From contig NC_049561.1 of assembly GCF_013368755.1 (NCBI RefSeq), positions 4,588,001 to 4,652,000 on the forward strand: a stretch of 64,000 nt of DNA. The letters are read 5' to 3'. This stretch comes from Talaromyces rugulosus (lineage: Eukaryota > Ascomycota > Eurotiomycetes > Eurotiales > Trichocomaceae). Below the pieces are notes generated by a model. It saw only the letters and a program-made list of their open reading frames with translations. It was not told the DNA's origin and did not search any database. Of this stretch, positions 45,819 through 56,348 are shown piece by piece. Every line of letters begins with the position of its first letter. Position 1 is the stretch's first letter. Made by a program: the position numbers and the translations under genes.

Positions 45819-46131
45819 CTGCGAGTCTCAGCGGTGTGAATCCATGACGTCATGTTGACCTACTTTTTTCATTATATCTACGCCTTCCACTGGTCACTCA
45901 ACACAGGGAAGTACTCTACTTCTCAAATACAGCCTACACAGTCGTTAAAATAAACGTGCTACTAGTGCAACACTACTCAGTCTTAGTGCGCGCCACGATC
46001 TTGCGCCGTGTGGAACGGAGATCCGTGGAATGCGCCGTTGGTGGGCCCCGATCTTATCTGACTACGCAGTACGTACTACAGCACAAAACGTCATGACTTT
46101 CCACAAACTATCTGTAATTTTATCAAATCAA
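45819..46131. other. Intergenic region
   Basis: 313 bp between the PrpF start and the end of the kinase-like remnant. AT-rich, with no supported gene. Confidence 0.5.
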
Positions 46132-47747
46132 CTACGATAATCTGGAGTGTACCTCGCTCCTCGCTCCACAGTGCATTCTGATATCAGAACCTTGGGCGGG
46201 CTGTAATAGTCGATAAATCTTTTCTTCCTTGCACAGCCCGTGCGTCCAGCCCTCTTCCACACTTCCTTTACCAGCCACTGTATATCCATACGGCATGAGG
46301 GATAATTTGAAAAGTGCTCCCCACCCCTTCATGATTTCCTCTGGACTTCGGGTATCGATTAGGTGGCAATATTGCTGCAAGTCTCTATCTAATTGGAGCT
46401 TCAGCAAGCGCACCATATCCGCACTGTCGATCTGGTGGAAAAGTGTGAGATCGCCGCCTGACTGGTGAAAACCCACGTTTGGGCAGTTTTGGTCAAGCTC
46501 GCCTTTTCGTTGTAATCCTAGCAAGCATTTCACAGTGCAGAACTCGAGCGATAGCCCTGTCGGTGCAACGCGATGTCTCCTTGTTGGGGGCTCTGGTGAA
46601 GGCGCTCTGCGAACTGCCGATGCGTTATATCCGGAGGCTGGAGGTGCATACATCAACTCCTCCCGTGATATATGAGTGAAGATAAAGGTGAAATCGTATG
46701 GCAGTATGTTCATACGCGGCATTATGCTGCTTATCCAGCTTTAGTCCGGGTCGGTTCTAACGTACTCATTAGAGAGAGGGCAAGCAAACGCCCCACCGCC
46801 GTGACTGGTTTCTTCATCCAATTAGTGTCTCCTCTGTTGAGCATGGCTTGTACATCCAAAATTGGCTCCGACAGAAAGTAATACAGCGTTTCTGGGTCGT
46901 CCTCGCCGACGTGCAAGAAAACTAGGCAGCTGCCAGTTGCCAGGACGCCGTATGGCGTGCCACGATGCACCATGGTATCATATGCCTGAGCCAACGCGGT
47001 GCCCGCCAGATACTCTGCATTATACATGAGCTGCTCACTCATGTCTCCAGGAACTTCGCTGCGTCTAATGACCTTTTTCCAAAAGTCCGGCTGCCGTAGC
47101 CCAACGCGAAGATCCTCGGGTGTCATTTTATGCTTTTCTTGGATGTAGAAGAGGAGGGTCTTGTTACTGTCGTTCCGTACAGCAGAAGCCTGTGGTAATC
47201 CGTCGTTACCGTCACCTCTGTATTGAAACACGATCCCTCCCTTATCATTCAAATCAAATCTTGATAACCCCGACTCTTGCATGGCAGGCATTATCCTCTC
47301 GGCGGGTTTCCCCACGCCGTATTCAAGATGAAATGATAAATGTGCCTCTGACACCAAGGCCTCACGGCAGAGCCGCCACCCATCCGATTTTATGACATTT
47401 CTCGGCGTAAACACCTCCCTAGAACCCAGCGTCTCCAAAACGTCGTTATACACCCATATCTGCATCTCCTCAAACCCCCGCCAGGGCCGTAGATACGTCT
47501 GACACAAAGTCATATCTCTTTTCGGATGCTCCACGTCTGATATTGCGATCGGCTGCAGTATTCTATACGTATCAATATCTGGTGTCTTGGATAGATAGTC
47601 GTGGCAGTACTCGATGTACTCTGGAAATGTGGTGAAGCGTGTCTCGTCTTCGTATTCGTTGCGCGCCTTTTGGATACGGACGTTTTCTTCGCGGCCGGGA
47701 AGGATGGGTAGAACTAGCCTTGCCGGGAATGGACTATATGGAGGCAT
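46132..47747 (-). pseudogene. Frameshifted, truncated fungal kinase-like protein
   Basis: Two consecutive frames form one family protein. The first part (ATG 47747 to about 46740) ends with YDTMVHRGTPYGVLATG, VFLHVGEDDPETLYYFL and TAVGRLLALSLMS. The second (46739 to 46132) contains CLLGLQRKGELDQNCPNV, HQIDSADMVRLLKLQL and the nucleotide-loop-like YTVAGKGSVEEG. These belong to a large fungal family with a degenerate kinase-like C-terminus. At about 46740 a one-base loss in an A run separates them; adding one A would read through as TKSWISS. The C-terminal kinase lobe is missing after LQPAQGS. It is most likely a pseudogene; a sequence error at the A run could explain the shift but not the truncation. 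Confidence 0.65.
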
Positions 47748-48829
47748 GGTGGCCGCTTTTCCCCCCTCCTTCTTTGAAGTCAACTGGTTACTTCAGAGGT
47801 GGAAAAGATATTGATGCGGCGTAAATGGAAAGCTGAGTAGGCGTGTTGAAAAGCTATGTAGGCGACACCTAGAAGTAGACGTCGTAAGAAACCCGAATCA
47901 GATGTTGCGAATAAAAAATAAGTAGCTCACCCCATAAATGGAGAGTATATGAAAGGAAGAAGGAAAAGAAAACATGTATAAAGATGGGGAGGCCCCATGG
48001 CTTATTATCAATAGACTCTCAGATGCGGTTAGTTGCAAACGTCTGCGTCGACTCATTAGGGAAGAGGTGTGTCAACAAAGGAACATACAAAACAAGCGGT
48101 GTTGTATACATTTATAACAAAGCTGGCGGACATCAGGATGTGGCAAACTAGGAGGAGGTTGCTTAATGTTGCATAAAGTCCTTTGTTTGTTTACAACCTG
48201 AAGAGTTTGACTTGGAGTTTGAACAAAGGGATATACATGTCATAATTTAATGCCGGCTGTGGTATCGTTGTCACCGTTGTACTGCAAGTATTGGAATTCC
48301 TCCTCGTGCACGGTCTTTTTACCACGAAAAATCTTATCAGATTCTTTCTCCACTACCTTGAACTGGCAAGTCTTTTTACAACATGATTTTTCACCTGTGT
48401 CTGGAAGGTGCATGTCTTACCATCTTCGTTGCCTGCTATGTGGTCCAACTGGTTTCAAAAGGTTAAACATGTGAAACTAGCACACACCACATTATGGCAG
48501 AGAAAAACAGCAAGCTCAAAACATGGAAGGTTTCTCTTCCCAAGAAATACTCCACAAAACGAAAGGAGGGTCAAAGTGAGCCGTATGTAAAGGTTGATTA
48601 TATTGAATATGATATAAAAAATAGGGCGTCCTGGAGTATCGTTTGAGATACTTTTTCGTGGGTAGCTGCTTTTTCCATGCGACACTCTTTACAGTATTTT
48701 CATGTCATCCATTAGCGCATACCTTTGTCCCTGCCGGTTGCAATGATTCTGGAAAGGCGGTGGTGGTGCAAAGCTATCGCTTTGCCTGCAATAAAAGTAT
48801 AAGGAAGAGCTTTCTCGTAACAAATTCCA
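47748..48829. other. AT-rich intergenic region with one small open frame
   Basis: About 1.1 kb. The only coding-like stretch is a 57-codon frame on the minus strand, 48413 to 48240 (MHLPDTGEKSCCKKTC at its start, many Lys/Glu). I do not recognise it. It could be an exon of a decayed gene or a chance frame. Confidence 0.4.
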
Positions 48830-49571
48830 CTATTTCAAAAGCTTCCACGACGCAGTCTCCGACCAGATCCTCACATACCACTGATGCAACTCCTCCATCC
48901 ACGGTGGCATCGGCCCCTTGACACCGGAGACTGTTCCCTGACTCGAATATAAGCAGCTCTTGAGTTGCAGTTCAACCTCCTCGCGCTCCCTGTCGATTTT
49001 TGTGCTGATGATGAAAAGACCATCGGAGCCTCTCAACGGTTGATTGCGCGGGGAATCGCCACAGCGGATGGTGATGGCATTGGGTGTTTTCTCGAGGACT
49101 TCAAAGTGATCTGTGATGAAGGTGCCCTTGTCGTAATTGCTAGTCGCGAGCTGTTGGCTTGTCCATAGCTGGTTGGCTGTTTCGGGACCGCGCCATTTGT
49201 AGTCAAGATATTTTCGCTGAATGGCATAGCCTAGCTAGAAATTAGCTAATAGCTCCAAATAAAACATACTCGCGTGTTCGCGCAAGTGTAAACCCACCCC
49301 ATCCACTCCACAAGCCACGGCAGAATTCAAGAGTAAGATCGCCCTCTTTTTGTAGCAGTTCAGGACGGATCTTGCTCAGCGGAATGCGCTTCACACTGTA
49401 GTCCTGAGTAGCAGGATTCCTGGACGGATTGTGCTGTTTGTAGAGCCGAGAAGACCATATCGCATCCGTTGCCGCAAGCGGCGAAATGACGGGGTTCTTG
49501 GCGGCGAGGTACGCGGCGGCTCCGGTCGTGCCTAAAAGGCCGGTGAGGATTGTCGTTCGCAGGAAGCCCAT
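48830..49571 (-). CDS. Conserved fungal protein with N-terminal membrane anchor
   Basis: Two exons: 49571-49298 and 49230-48830, giving 224 residues. The splice restores SGWGYAIQRKYLDYKW. A hydrophobic segment at residues 3-27 (GFLRTTILTGLLGTTGAAAYLAA) suggests membrane anchoring, possibly in the inner mitochondrial or ER membrane. The soluble part contains ETANQLWTSQQLATSNYDKG, ITDHFEVLEKTPN, IRCGDSPR and MPPWMEELHQWY. Such proteins occur across ascomycetes without known function. The balanced composition and the strong tryptophan pattern argue for a real gene. The promoter lies in the 460 bp up to the LeuRS remnant. Confidence 0.75.
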
Positions 49572-50035
49572 GATCAAGTAACAACCTAGGCGCACAGAGT
49601 GAAGGTGAAGCTGTATATCAGGGTGATTCGAAGGAGTTGAAGCTGTTGGTAGCGTTGGTAGGGGGTGGGGTTGCTTGTGCTACAGTGGAAATAGGCTTCC
49701 GTACTTCCCGCCATTCCAAGATAGGAACTGCCGGGACCCACTAATATCCAAACGTGGGGGTCACCCCGGACATTGTTCCGAGAGAACTCTCTATGTTTAC
49801 TAGAAGCTTTGAAATAATAATACGTATTTACTTATTGACACAAATTTGACCAAGAATTTAATATTATACCATTTTCGATTTATTTGGCACATTCTGAGCT
49901 AAAGAAGCAAAAAACAGCTACTCCTTAGACCTTCATGTGTAATTAATCATTGCTTTAAGATGGTTATCTTCATTCACTTTTAATTTCCGACCGTTCAAAT
50001 ATTAGCGATTACATGAATATTTCAAATTCTGGAAA
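49572..50035. other. AT-rich spacer with an inverted copy of the 42.2-kb motif
   Basis: 464 bp. GTTCCGAGAGAACTC at 49775-49789 is the reverse complement of 42217-42231. Next to it is AGAAGCTTTG, which also matches in the same relation. The rest is AT-rich, with no gene seen. Confidence 0.5.
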
Positions 50036-50629
50036 TTATCTACCAATTCCGGTGGCACTTGCTGACGCACGATAGTTATCATGAGCAGTGGTAAAATCAT
50101 AGAATGCACATTTCAGAGCAGACTTGTAGAAAGTACTGGAGCCGTTAGTAGAGGTAAACACCAGCAGTAATCAGAGGGGTAGCTTACTCATTGTAGTGCT
50201 TTATGGCCTCATTTGTAAGCAAATTCATCTCGTTTTCAAAAATCTCATCCCGAAAGCCTTGTTAAAAGTCCATCTCGAAAAAACCAAGATTCAGAACTAA
50301 CCGTGAACGCATGACCAAGATGCGGTACTCCATTAACGTATGGGTAAGCTATTGTTCCAAAGAACTTTGGTATCGCAGAATGAAGCTCCGCAGGACTGAC
50401 TGAGACGGGGTACTAGGAGAGCCCCGGGGCGTTAACTTCAAATAAGCGATGTTCGATCCATTCCTTTTGATATTTTTTCTCGATTGCTCGAAGAGAGTCG
50501 CGTTTCTCTGTCTTTGTTGGGACTAGTTTCTCGTATCACGATAATACGCGCAGAGTAACATCAAAGACATACATTTTCGAGCTTCAAGATTCCCTGAGAA
50601 TTCTGAGAAGGACTTGTAGAGGCCACCAT
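50036..50629 (-). pseudogene. Internally deleted cytosolic leucyl-tRNA synthetase pseudogene
   Basis: ATG at 50629 opens an N-terminus ending GILKLEN. A 60-base intron-like gap is followed by EKRDSLRAIEKKYQKEW and FEVNAP, then a TAG, then the class I start region PKFFGTIAYPYVNGVPHLGHAFT with the HIGH-type motif HLGH. After about 50300 the sequence jumps to the C-terminal helical part (GFRDEIFENEMN, an intron-like gap, SALKCAFYDFTTAHDNYR and SATGIG) and stops at 50036. The intervening roughly 600 residues, including editing and KMSKS regions, are gone. Intron positions are kept, so this is a DNA-level duplicate. It cannot encode an active enzyme. Confidence 0.8.
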
Positions 50630-51368
50630 TGCTTCAATTTTCAAGACAACCAGGAACTTTTCTTTGTTGCTTTTTGAAAGATTGAATACTTGTAGGTGAG
50701 AGAAGTGAGATGGCTTGTCTTCAGAATGAGGCCGTAAGTCACATTTTCTTGTGTGGCATGAGCCAAACCCGCTGGCCAGTCACGCAAAAAGTAAACCAAT
50801 CGTTTGTAAATCTACACTTCCAGCCAATCAGAGCTTCCAAATGGTCGCCCTGCAATCCTTATTTATGTAAGTGTAGCTTCGAAACTGTCATGGGATTTTT
50901 CATCAGGGCATTTAGATGGCTAGGCTCGGCATGGAAAACATATCAAACACCTAGGCTAAGTTGGAGAAAATAAATTCTTCAATGTTACCTTTAAAAAAAG
51001 CTAGCTTTGCCCTTAAAATAAACTTCATGTAGGTTAATGCACGCATGCTCACCCGATTTCAATTTCAGATTGTTTCAACGCGAAACGTTTTACTATTATT
51101 AATCCAGCTTATCATCAGAATAACCAACCAATAATGACCCAGCCCTAGAAGTAACCATTAACTTTCTCCAAGGTTATTAAGAAAACCAACCATAGTTGAG
51201 GACAAGTGTTTAAATATACTATTTTAACTAGTCGAAAGGGGATATAGTGGCCAAATAAGCTTAACATCCAAGGCAAAGGACATAAACAATGTTTATACTT
51301 AACACAATTAGGTTCTGACGTAAAAAAAAGCTTGACAATCTTGAATTTTCAGTTTCCAGAAAAATAAA

Positions 51369-51605
51369 TACGTACAAATAAAAAGGGCTAAATTGGAAAA
51401 GATCATCGGAACAAAGCCATTGCCGGCCCCACTGCGGATCATCCCCGCGCGCAAAAACGTTGCGCACTAATTTTAGCCAAAGTAAATATTTACGTACCTA
51501 GATTCATAAAGTCAAATTTACGTACAATGCTGGCAGTTGAACATGCGAGTTCTCCGATTCGCGAGAATAGATTTATTACCGTTCTATGTAGCTAAATTTA
51601 CGTAC
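51369..51605. promoter_or_regulatory. Four copies of TACGTAC upstream of the Gln/Pro-rich gene
   Basis: Copies start at 51369, 51491, 51519 and 51599. The last three share the longer form TTTACGTAC, and two share AAATTTACGTACA. The core TACGTA is a palindrome, as expected for a dimeric factor. No known factor is assigned. Confidence 0.45.
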
Positions 51606-51627
51606 ACTGGTCCCCCCTTTGTCGGGG

Positions 51628-51635
51628 TATAAATA
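51628..51635 (+). promoter_or_regulatory. TATA box of the Gln/Pro-rich gene
   Basis: TATAAATA about 122 bases before the ATG, followed by a CT-rich leader. This spacing is normal for a strongly regulated fungal gene. Confidence 0.65.
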
Positions 51636-51756
51636 CTCCCCCTACCTCGACTTTCTATCCTTCATCACAACTCATCCACGCTTTCACACTTCCTAATACC
51701 CATCCATCTGCTCTTCTGGAATACTATTTATCCATTCTTCATTCTCAACAATCAAC

Positions 51757-52171
51757 ATGGGTCTTCTCAAAACTGGTCTCATTGGAGCTATCGGCTACCA
51801 GATGGGCAAGAGGTGAGTTCTGTGACACACATTCTTCCTGTCAGCACCTAGTTTTAACACATAACAGGGAACATGGCCATCAGCAAAATTCCACTCCACC
51901 TCCGCCTCCCCCGCAGCAGAACTATTACTATCCTCCGGGTTATCAGCCACAGATGAACTACACGGGTGGTCCTCAGCAATATCAACAACAACCACAACCC
52001 CAGCCTCAAAATGGCTACCCGCAATATGGTCAGCCCCAATATGGCCAGCCTCAAAACCGCTCCATGAACGTCGAGGGATCAACGCCACCTCCATATGTTC
52101 AGGGTGCGATGCCCGCCAACAGACCCGATGAGAAGTCAGCTGCGGCTGGGAGAACCCCCTCTCAGCAGTAA
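51757..52171 (+). CDS. Small Gln/Pro/Tyr-rich protein with hydrophobic N-terminus
   Basis: Two exons: 51757-51812 and 51868-52171, giving 119 residues. The first 17 residues (GLLKTGLIGAIGYQMG) are Gly/Ile/Leu-rich and could insert into or lie on a membrane. The rest is low complexity: a proline run, PPGYQP, YQQQPQPQPQ and the repeat YGQPQYGQPQ, ending in a polar Ser/Gln tail. Proteins of this shape in filamentous fungi are mostly uncharacterised and often stress-responsive. Its promoter has a clear TATA box and repeated motifs. No enzymatic domain is present. Confidence 0.75.
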
Positions 52172-53244
52172 AGCTAAGGTGACTTCCATACAATACAGAC
52201 GGTGTTTGGATTATTTGAGTTTCGGTTGGGCTTTCATCTAGCCTGTAACATTGCCATCGTGGAGATACCTTTTATTGTTTATGCATCTGAATTCTTTACA
52301 TACTACGCCAATAGTCTCTTTTCTTGTTAACCATAGGCACTTTTTCGAGCTTCCTGTACATACTCGATTTTCTTTGAGCCGTCTTTTTGCATAGCGTAAT
52401 AGAAGCACATATTTTAAAACCTAGTACTTATCAATTGACATAATCTAAAGAAGGCAGTCGTGATTATCTTAGCATATTGTAAAATCCACCAACATCCACT
52501 ACTTGACATAATACAAGAAGGAATAGTTGGCTTTTGTCTTTTAATGATTTGTCATTCTGAGCACTGAAATATTTGTATAGTATAGGTTCAACAAACTTGC
52601 AAAGCATAGAGAAAGACGACATCACCTGATATAAAAACGTGTTTCTGTTTTTATTTGGAATATATTCCGACAGTCTTTCGCTACTTTCTCCGTTCCCTTT
52701 GCGCTTCAGCATTCCTTTCCCCATCCCTACATGTACCCGAGAATTATCCACAGCTCAAACCTAGCGGGGGCCGAATACTTAACTAATAACGAGACACGTA
52801 TGGATCAGTCTACATGCAAGGCTCCACAGTGGAATTGACTTGAATAATTTGCGCGTGAATTGCGCGTGAACTTGCGTTGAATTTGCGCCTCATCGCCCCA
52901 ACACTGTAAACTGTAGAGACAATAATCACATCAATAAGAGTTTCTGGCTAGAAAGGAACAGATAAAATGATTTCAATTTTCCTATTTCCTTCATATTCTT
53001 GTTGGCCATTCTATTATACTTCCTAGTTTGGTGCGAATTTCATGGTTTTAATAGTTTAGACTTCCCACCAACAAATTAATCCGTTATCTTACCCGTTTAG
53101 GTTAAATTCCCTACCAAGAGAGAACTAGGTCAGTATTTTCGAAGTTCCCCATATTCTCAAGACTGCAAATATTTCCGCTAATACTGCATAGAACCCCGTT
53201 CGGTCGAGTTCCGATACTCCCCAGTTTCCTTCTGGCTGCTTACG
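52172..53244. other. AT-rich intergenic region
   Basis: 1.07 kb without a supported gene. A short cluster of similar GCGCGTGAAT/TTGCGTTGAAT words occurs at about 52851-52890. Otherwise featureless. Confidence 0.5.
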
Positions 53245-54879
53245 ATGAGCGAGATCTACAAACGTCACTGTTGGGAGTGTCGATGGCGTGGCTTGGTCTG
53301 CGACTTCACGCGGCCGAAATGCAAGCGGTGTTCTGCAACGGCTATTCCTTGCCCTGGGTACAGCGAGACGGAGCCTCAGAGGCTTAAGTGGCTTACGCCG
53401 GGAAAGTCTGAAGCGTGGACGTGGAGGACCAAGGCGAAGACGAACTCGCAACCCGATACGAATAGTCAATCCGACCCCGAAAGCCCTAAAGATCTTGTTG
53501 TTCCTCCATTCCCAATGGAAGCAAATGAAGACGCAATATTTCAGGCTATAGAATACTGTACGCTTATTAGAAAACCAGCCTGGCAAGGATTTAACCGGAC
53601 CAAGACTAACTTATAGCTCAGATAACAGCGCAATGTACCCACTTAAGGTAGTCCTCAATGAACTCGGAGACAATCCGTCCGTTTTAAAGATCCAGCCAGC
53701 TCATATAAAAGTGGGGATTTCCAATCCCGATTTCGTCAGGCTTAATATGGTCTGCATGGCGCTGTATCATCGAATCAACCGAACTGAGGATAAGAAACAC
53801 ATACTACCGATTTAGAGGTCTGATTCTCCGTTCGCTGAATGAAGAAATTCGCTCTGAGAAACTCTCAACTAACCTCAATATCCTTCTTAACGGAATCCTT
53901 TCATTAGTCCTCGCTGATGTGAGTCTAACTATCTGTGAGCCCAAGGCCGTCATTAACCCGCACTGAACTATTTTGCTGCGCAAGGCACACCAAGGAGAGT
54001 CAGAACACTGGCGGTGGCATCTCCGTGGCTTTCAACAGCTAATTGCGCTGCATGGCGGTATACATGGCATGACGGGGCCAGACGTAGGGCCACTTCTACT
54101 TTGCTATGCTAGGTACGTGTTTGAAATAATTAAAAAAGACTTTTTCTCTTACAACTTTATCCCACAGTATTGCAGTTACCGGGGACACGTCATCGCCCGT
54201 GTCAGATGTTGTCATGACATCTAAACTACTCGCCGAAGTTGACGCTATATCAATCAGTTATGGAAATCTGCTCCACTCTTTCTGGCCATTCCCTTCACCA
54301 CTTTTCCTGGAGGTTGCGAGGACCAATTACCTTCGCGCACGAAGCTCGGTGTGTCTATCAACAGAGTCCAGATGCCTCACACTAGAGGCTTGGGATGTCC
54401 TTGGCCATATCGATGCTTTTCAGCCGGACACATGGGCAGAAAACAGGCCATCAAAGGCGGCATGGGCTCTTTTAGCACGTATAATGCAAGTTTCTGTGAC
54501 GATATACTACATCTTCTCGCTACAGAGTGCTTTGGTTCTACCTCAGAGCCATTTACTGACCGTAAAGCGTTTTGAGTGTCGCCAGTTATTATACGATCTT
54601 TTAAAAAAGGCATTAAATTCCCCATATTTTGGTGGGCAGCTGATCTGGCCAGTGTTGGTGTTAGGTGTTGACGCGGTAAATGCTGGTGCGGAAATTCGTG
54701 CTTTTATCATGAAAAGCCTTCCGCAGATGAGTTATGGAGAGGGTTCAAATGTGCCACTAAAGGCAAAAGGCATATTAGAGAGATTTTGGGCATCAGGGGA
54801 GATGGGTTGGTATACTTGTTTTGATAAACCGTATTTACTACCTACGCAGTGGTCGGTACGCCGTCAGAATTCAAAATAG
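53245..54879 (+). pseudogene. Zn2Cys6 transcription factor with an apparent frameshift
   Basis: Inferred exons are 53245-53557, 53622-53918, 53985-54112 and 54168-54879. The N-terminus has a perfect zinc cluster at residues 9-36 (CWECRWRGLVC, CKRC, then C) and the usual linker. The regulatory domain follows: EYYNSAMYPL, GLILRSLNEEI, HWRWHLRGFQQLIALHGG and DVLGHIDAFQPDTWA. Between about 53785 and 53805 the reading frame shifts by one base (from RINRTEDKK to YYRFRGL). No GT donor in the right phase exists to bridge it, so it looks like a one-base insertion. If this is a sequencing error, the gene is intact and encodes a Fungal_trans_2-type regulator; otherwise it is recently inactivated. Confidence 0.6.
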
Positions 54880-55380
54880 CATCTCTTGAAATTTTGAAGA
54901 CACCCCGATTTGAAGTTAGTTTCTGCCATCTTCAAGCTGAATTTCGTACTGAATTTACCAGCTTACCACCATAAGGGATTTCCCTGTACATGTATCGGCT
55001 ACACTAGTTGACAGCAGCTCTCTAAACAGCAAAAGCACTAAGTAATAAAAGATTTTGATTTCTCAATTCATCAATTGTCATTTCCCCCAGGTCACCTTCC
55101 TGAGCCATTCATGTGTATCAACTTCCTTTATTCTGAATGTATATATCAAGCGTTTCTTCATGCTCTGTTCGCTTTTCCTCATAAAATAAATAAACAAATA
55201 AACCAAAAAACACCATGCTAATGACAAGGACTCGTATATAACTCAATTGAGTTGCGGGGAAAAAAGCTATGAAAGTGAAGAAAATGTACTCAATCAATCC
55301 GGGGAGGACTCCGCGAATGACGCTCTGATGGACTGGAACTATGCCTATAAACCGAGTTAGCGTGATTGAACAGGCTGTTC
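54880..55380. other. Convergent intergenic region
   Basis: 501 bp between the regulator's end and the end of the protease gene. A hydrophobic open stretch on the minus strand at about 55118-55330 has no start of its own and no family similarity. Confidence 0.45.
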
Positions 55381-56348
55381 TCAAGAAAGAAGAACCCACG
55401 ATCTCCGTCGAACACCCTCTTTCCGAAACCCATCTACGATCTTGAGCATCTCCCTCCGACCCGACGAGGCGTCGACGCGTTTCCCAGCCAAGCTCATGCT
55501 GACCTTTTGATGCGAATTCGTACGTAACAGACGGTCCAGCAGTAAATGACGTATATTCAAGCAGACAAAGACGCCGCAATCGCTACTGTTTTCCTGCATC
55601 GGTGAGTCATCTAGATGCACGAATCGGATGGGTCGGTTCAGCAGCGCGCTGAACTTCATTGTGATTGTGTATGCTTCCATCCTGTTGCCCGGGGGCAGAG
55701 AATCGTAGTGGAAAGCGATGCAGTCGACTATCGAGACTAGGAGCAGGGACCAGTGCGTGCCCCCTTCAGCCTCGGACACGTTCCGGCAATCGTTTATCGG
55801 GAGGAAGACATGGGTCGTTTTGCTAAAGTCTGGAAGAGCATCGCGCAGTGTGCGGGGGTCCGGCGTTTGGAGTAGCATAAAGGACATGCTTGGGCGAAGG
55901 AGGACTATATTAGACTGTTCGTATTTCGATAAGAACTCGCGCTCAAGATACCTGGGCAAATGAAGTCAACACTGGCAACACACTCGTCCAAGCGCAGTTC
56001 CACATACTCTTCCCAAAACGATATAACCTAATTACCCAGTCAGTTTTCACTTCGCATAAAGGATTGTGATCGTGTTTACATTATCCGTAAGCCAATCGTT
56101 TTTCAGTGTCTGGATATCCTCCCGCATCACTGCATCCGATCAGTATGAGATTATTTGAACGCGCTCCTTGACATTACATCGTATATCATAATCTAAACCC
56201 CAGAGTCGTTAGCTAATATCATGGCAAGAAATCAATATAGTCACTTACAGCTCAAATAGGCGTCATCCGGATGTAACTGCCAGGAACCAGTTAGCGGTGC
56301 TAGAAAAAAGCAGCCAGTTTCACATACAGTCTCGCCAAACCTCCCCAT
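55381..56348 (-). CDS. NEDP1/SENP8-type ubiquitin-like protease
   Basis: Six exons: 56348-56328, 56276-56249, 56191-56177, 56129-56080, 56027-56008 and 55951-55381, giving 234 residues. The five leading exons are only 15-50 nt, but every join keeps frame and rebuilds the family sequence: AYLSYYDIRL, EDIQTLKNDWLTDN and FWEEYLEREFLSKYE. The catalytic residues are His111 (GGTHWSLLL), Asp128 (HYDSL), Gln164 and Cys170 (NSSDCGVFVC). This C48 cysteine protease removes NEDD8 from cullins and other targets and matures the NEDD8 precursor. The C-terminus is Arg-rich. The very first exon (MGRFGET) is the least certain part. Confidence 0.88.

Larger units (their letters stand above)
50630..51756. promoter_or_regulatory. 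AT-rich region ending in the promoter of the Gln/Pro-rich gene
   Basis: 1.1 kb without a supported gene. The first part would be the old promoter of the LeuRS copy, with a CCAATCAGAGC near 50822. The last 400 bases hold four TACGTAC motifs, a heat-shock-like arrangement of GAA/TTC blocks at about 51538-51567, a TATA box and a CT-rich leader. Confidence 0.5.

Noticed and set aside
55118..55579. Hydrophobic minus-strand frame overlapping the protease end
   Set aside because: It overlaps a certain exon in another frame, and its hydrophobic part has no start and no known relative.
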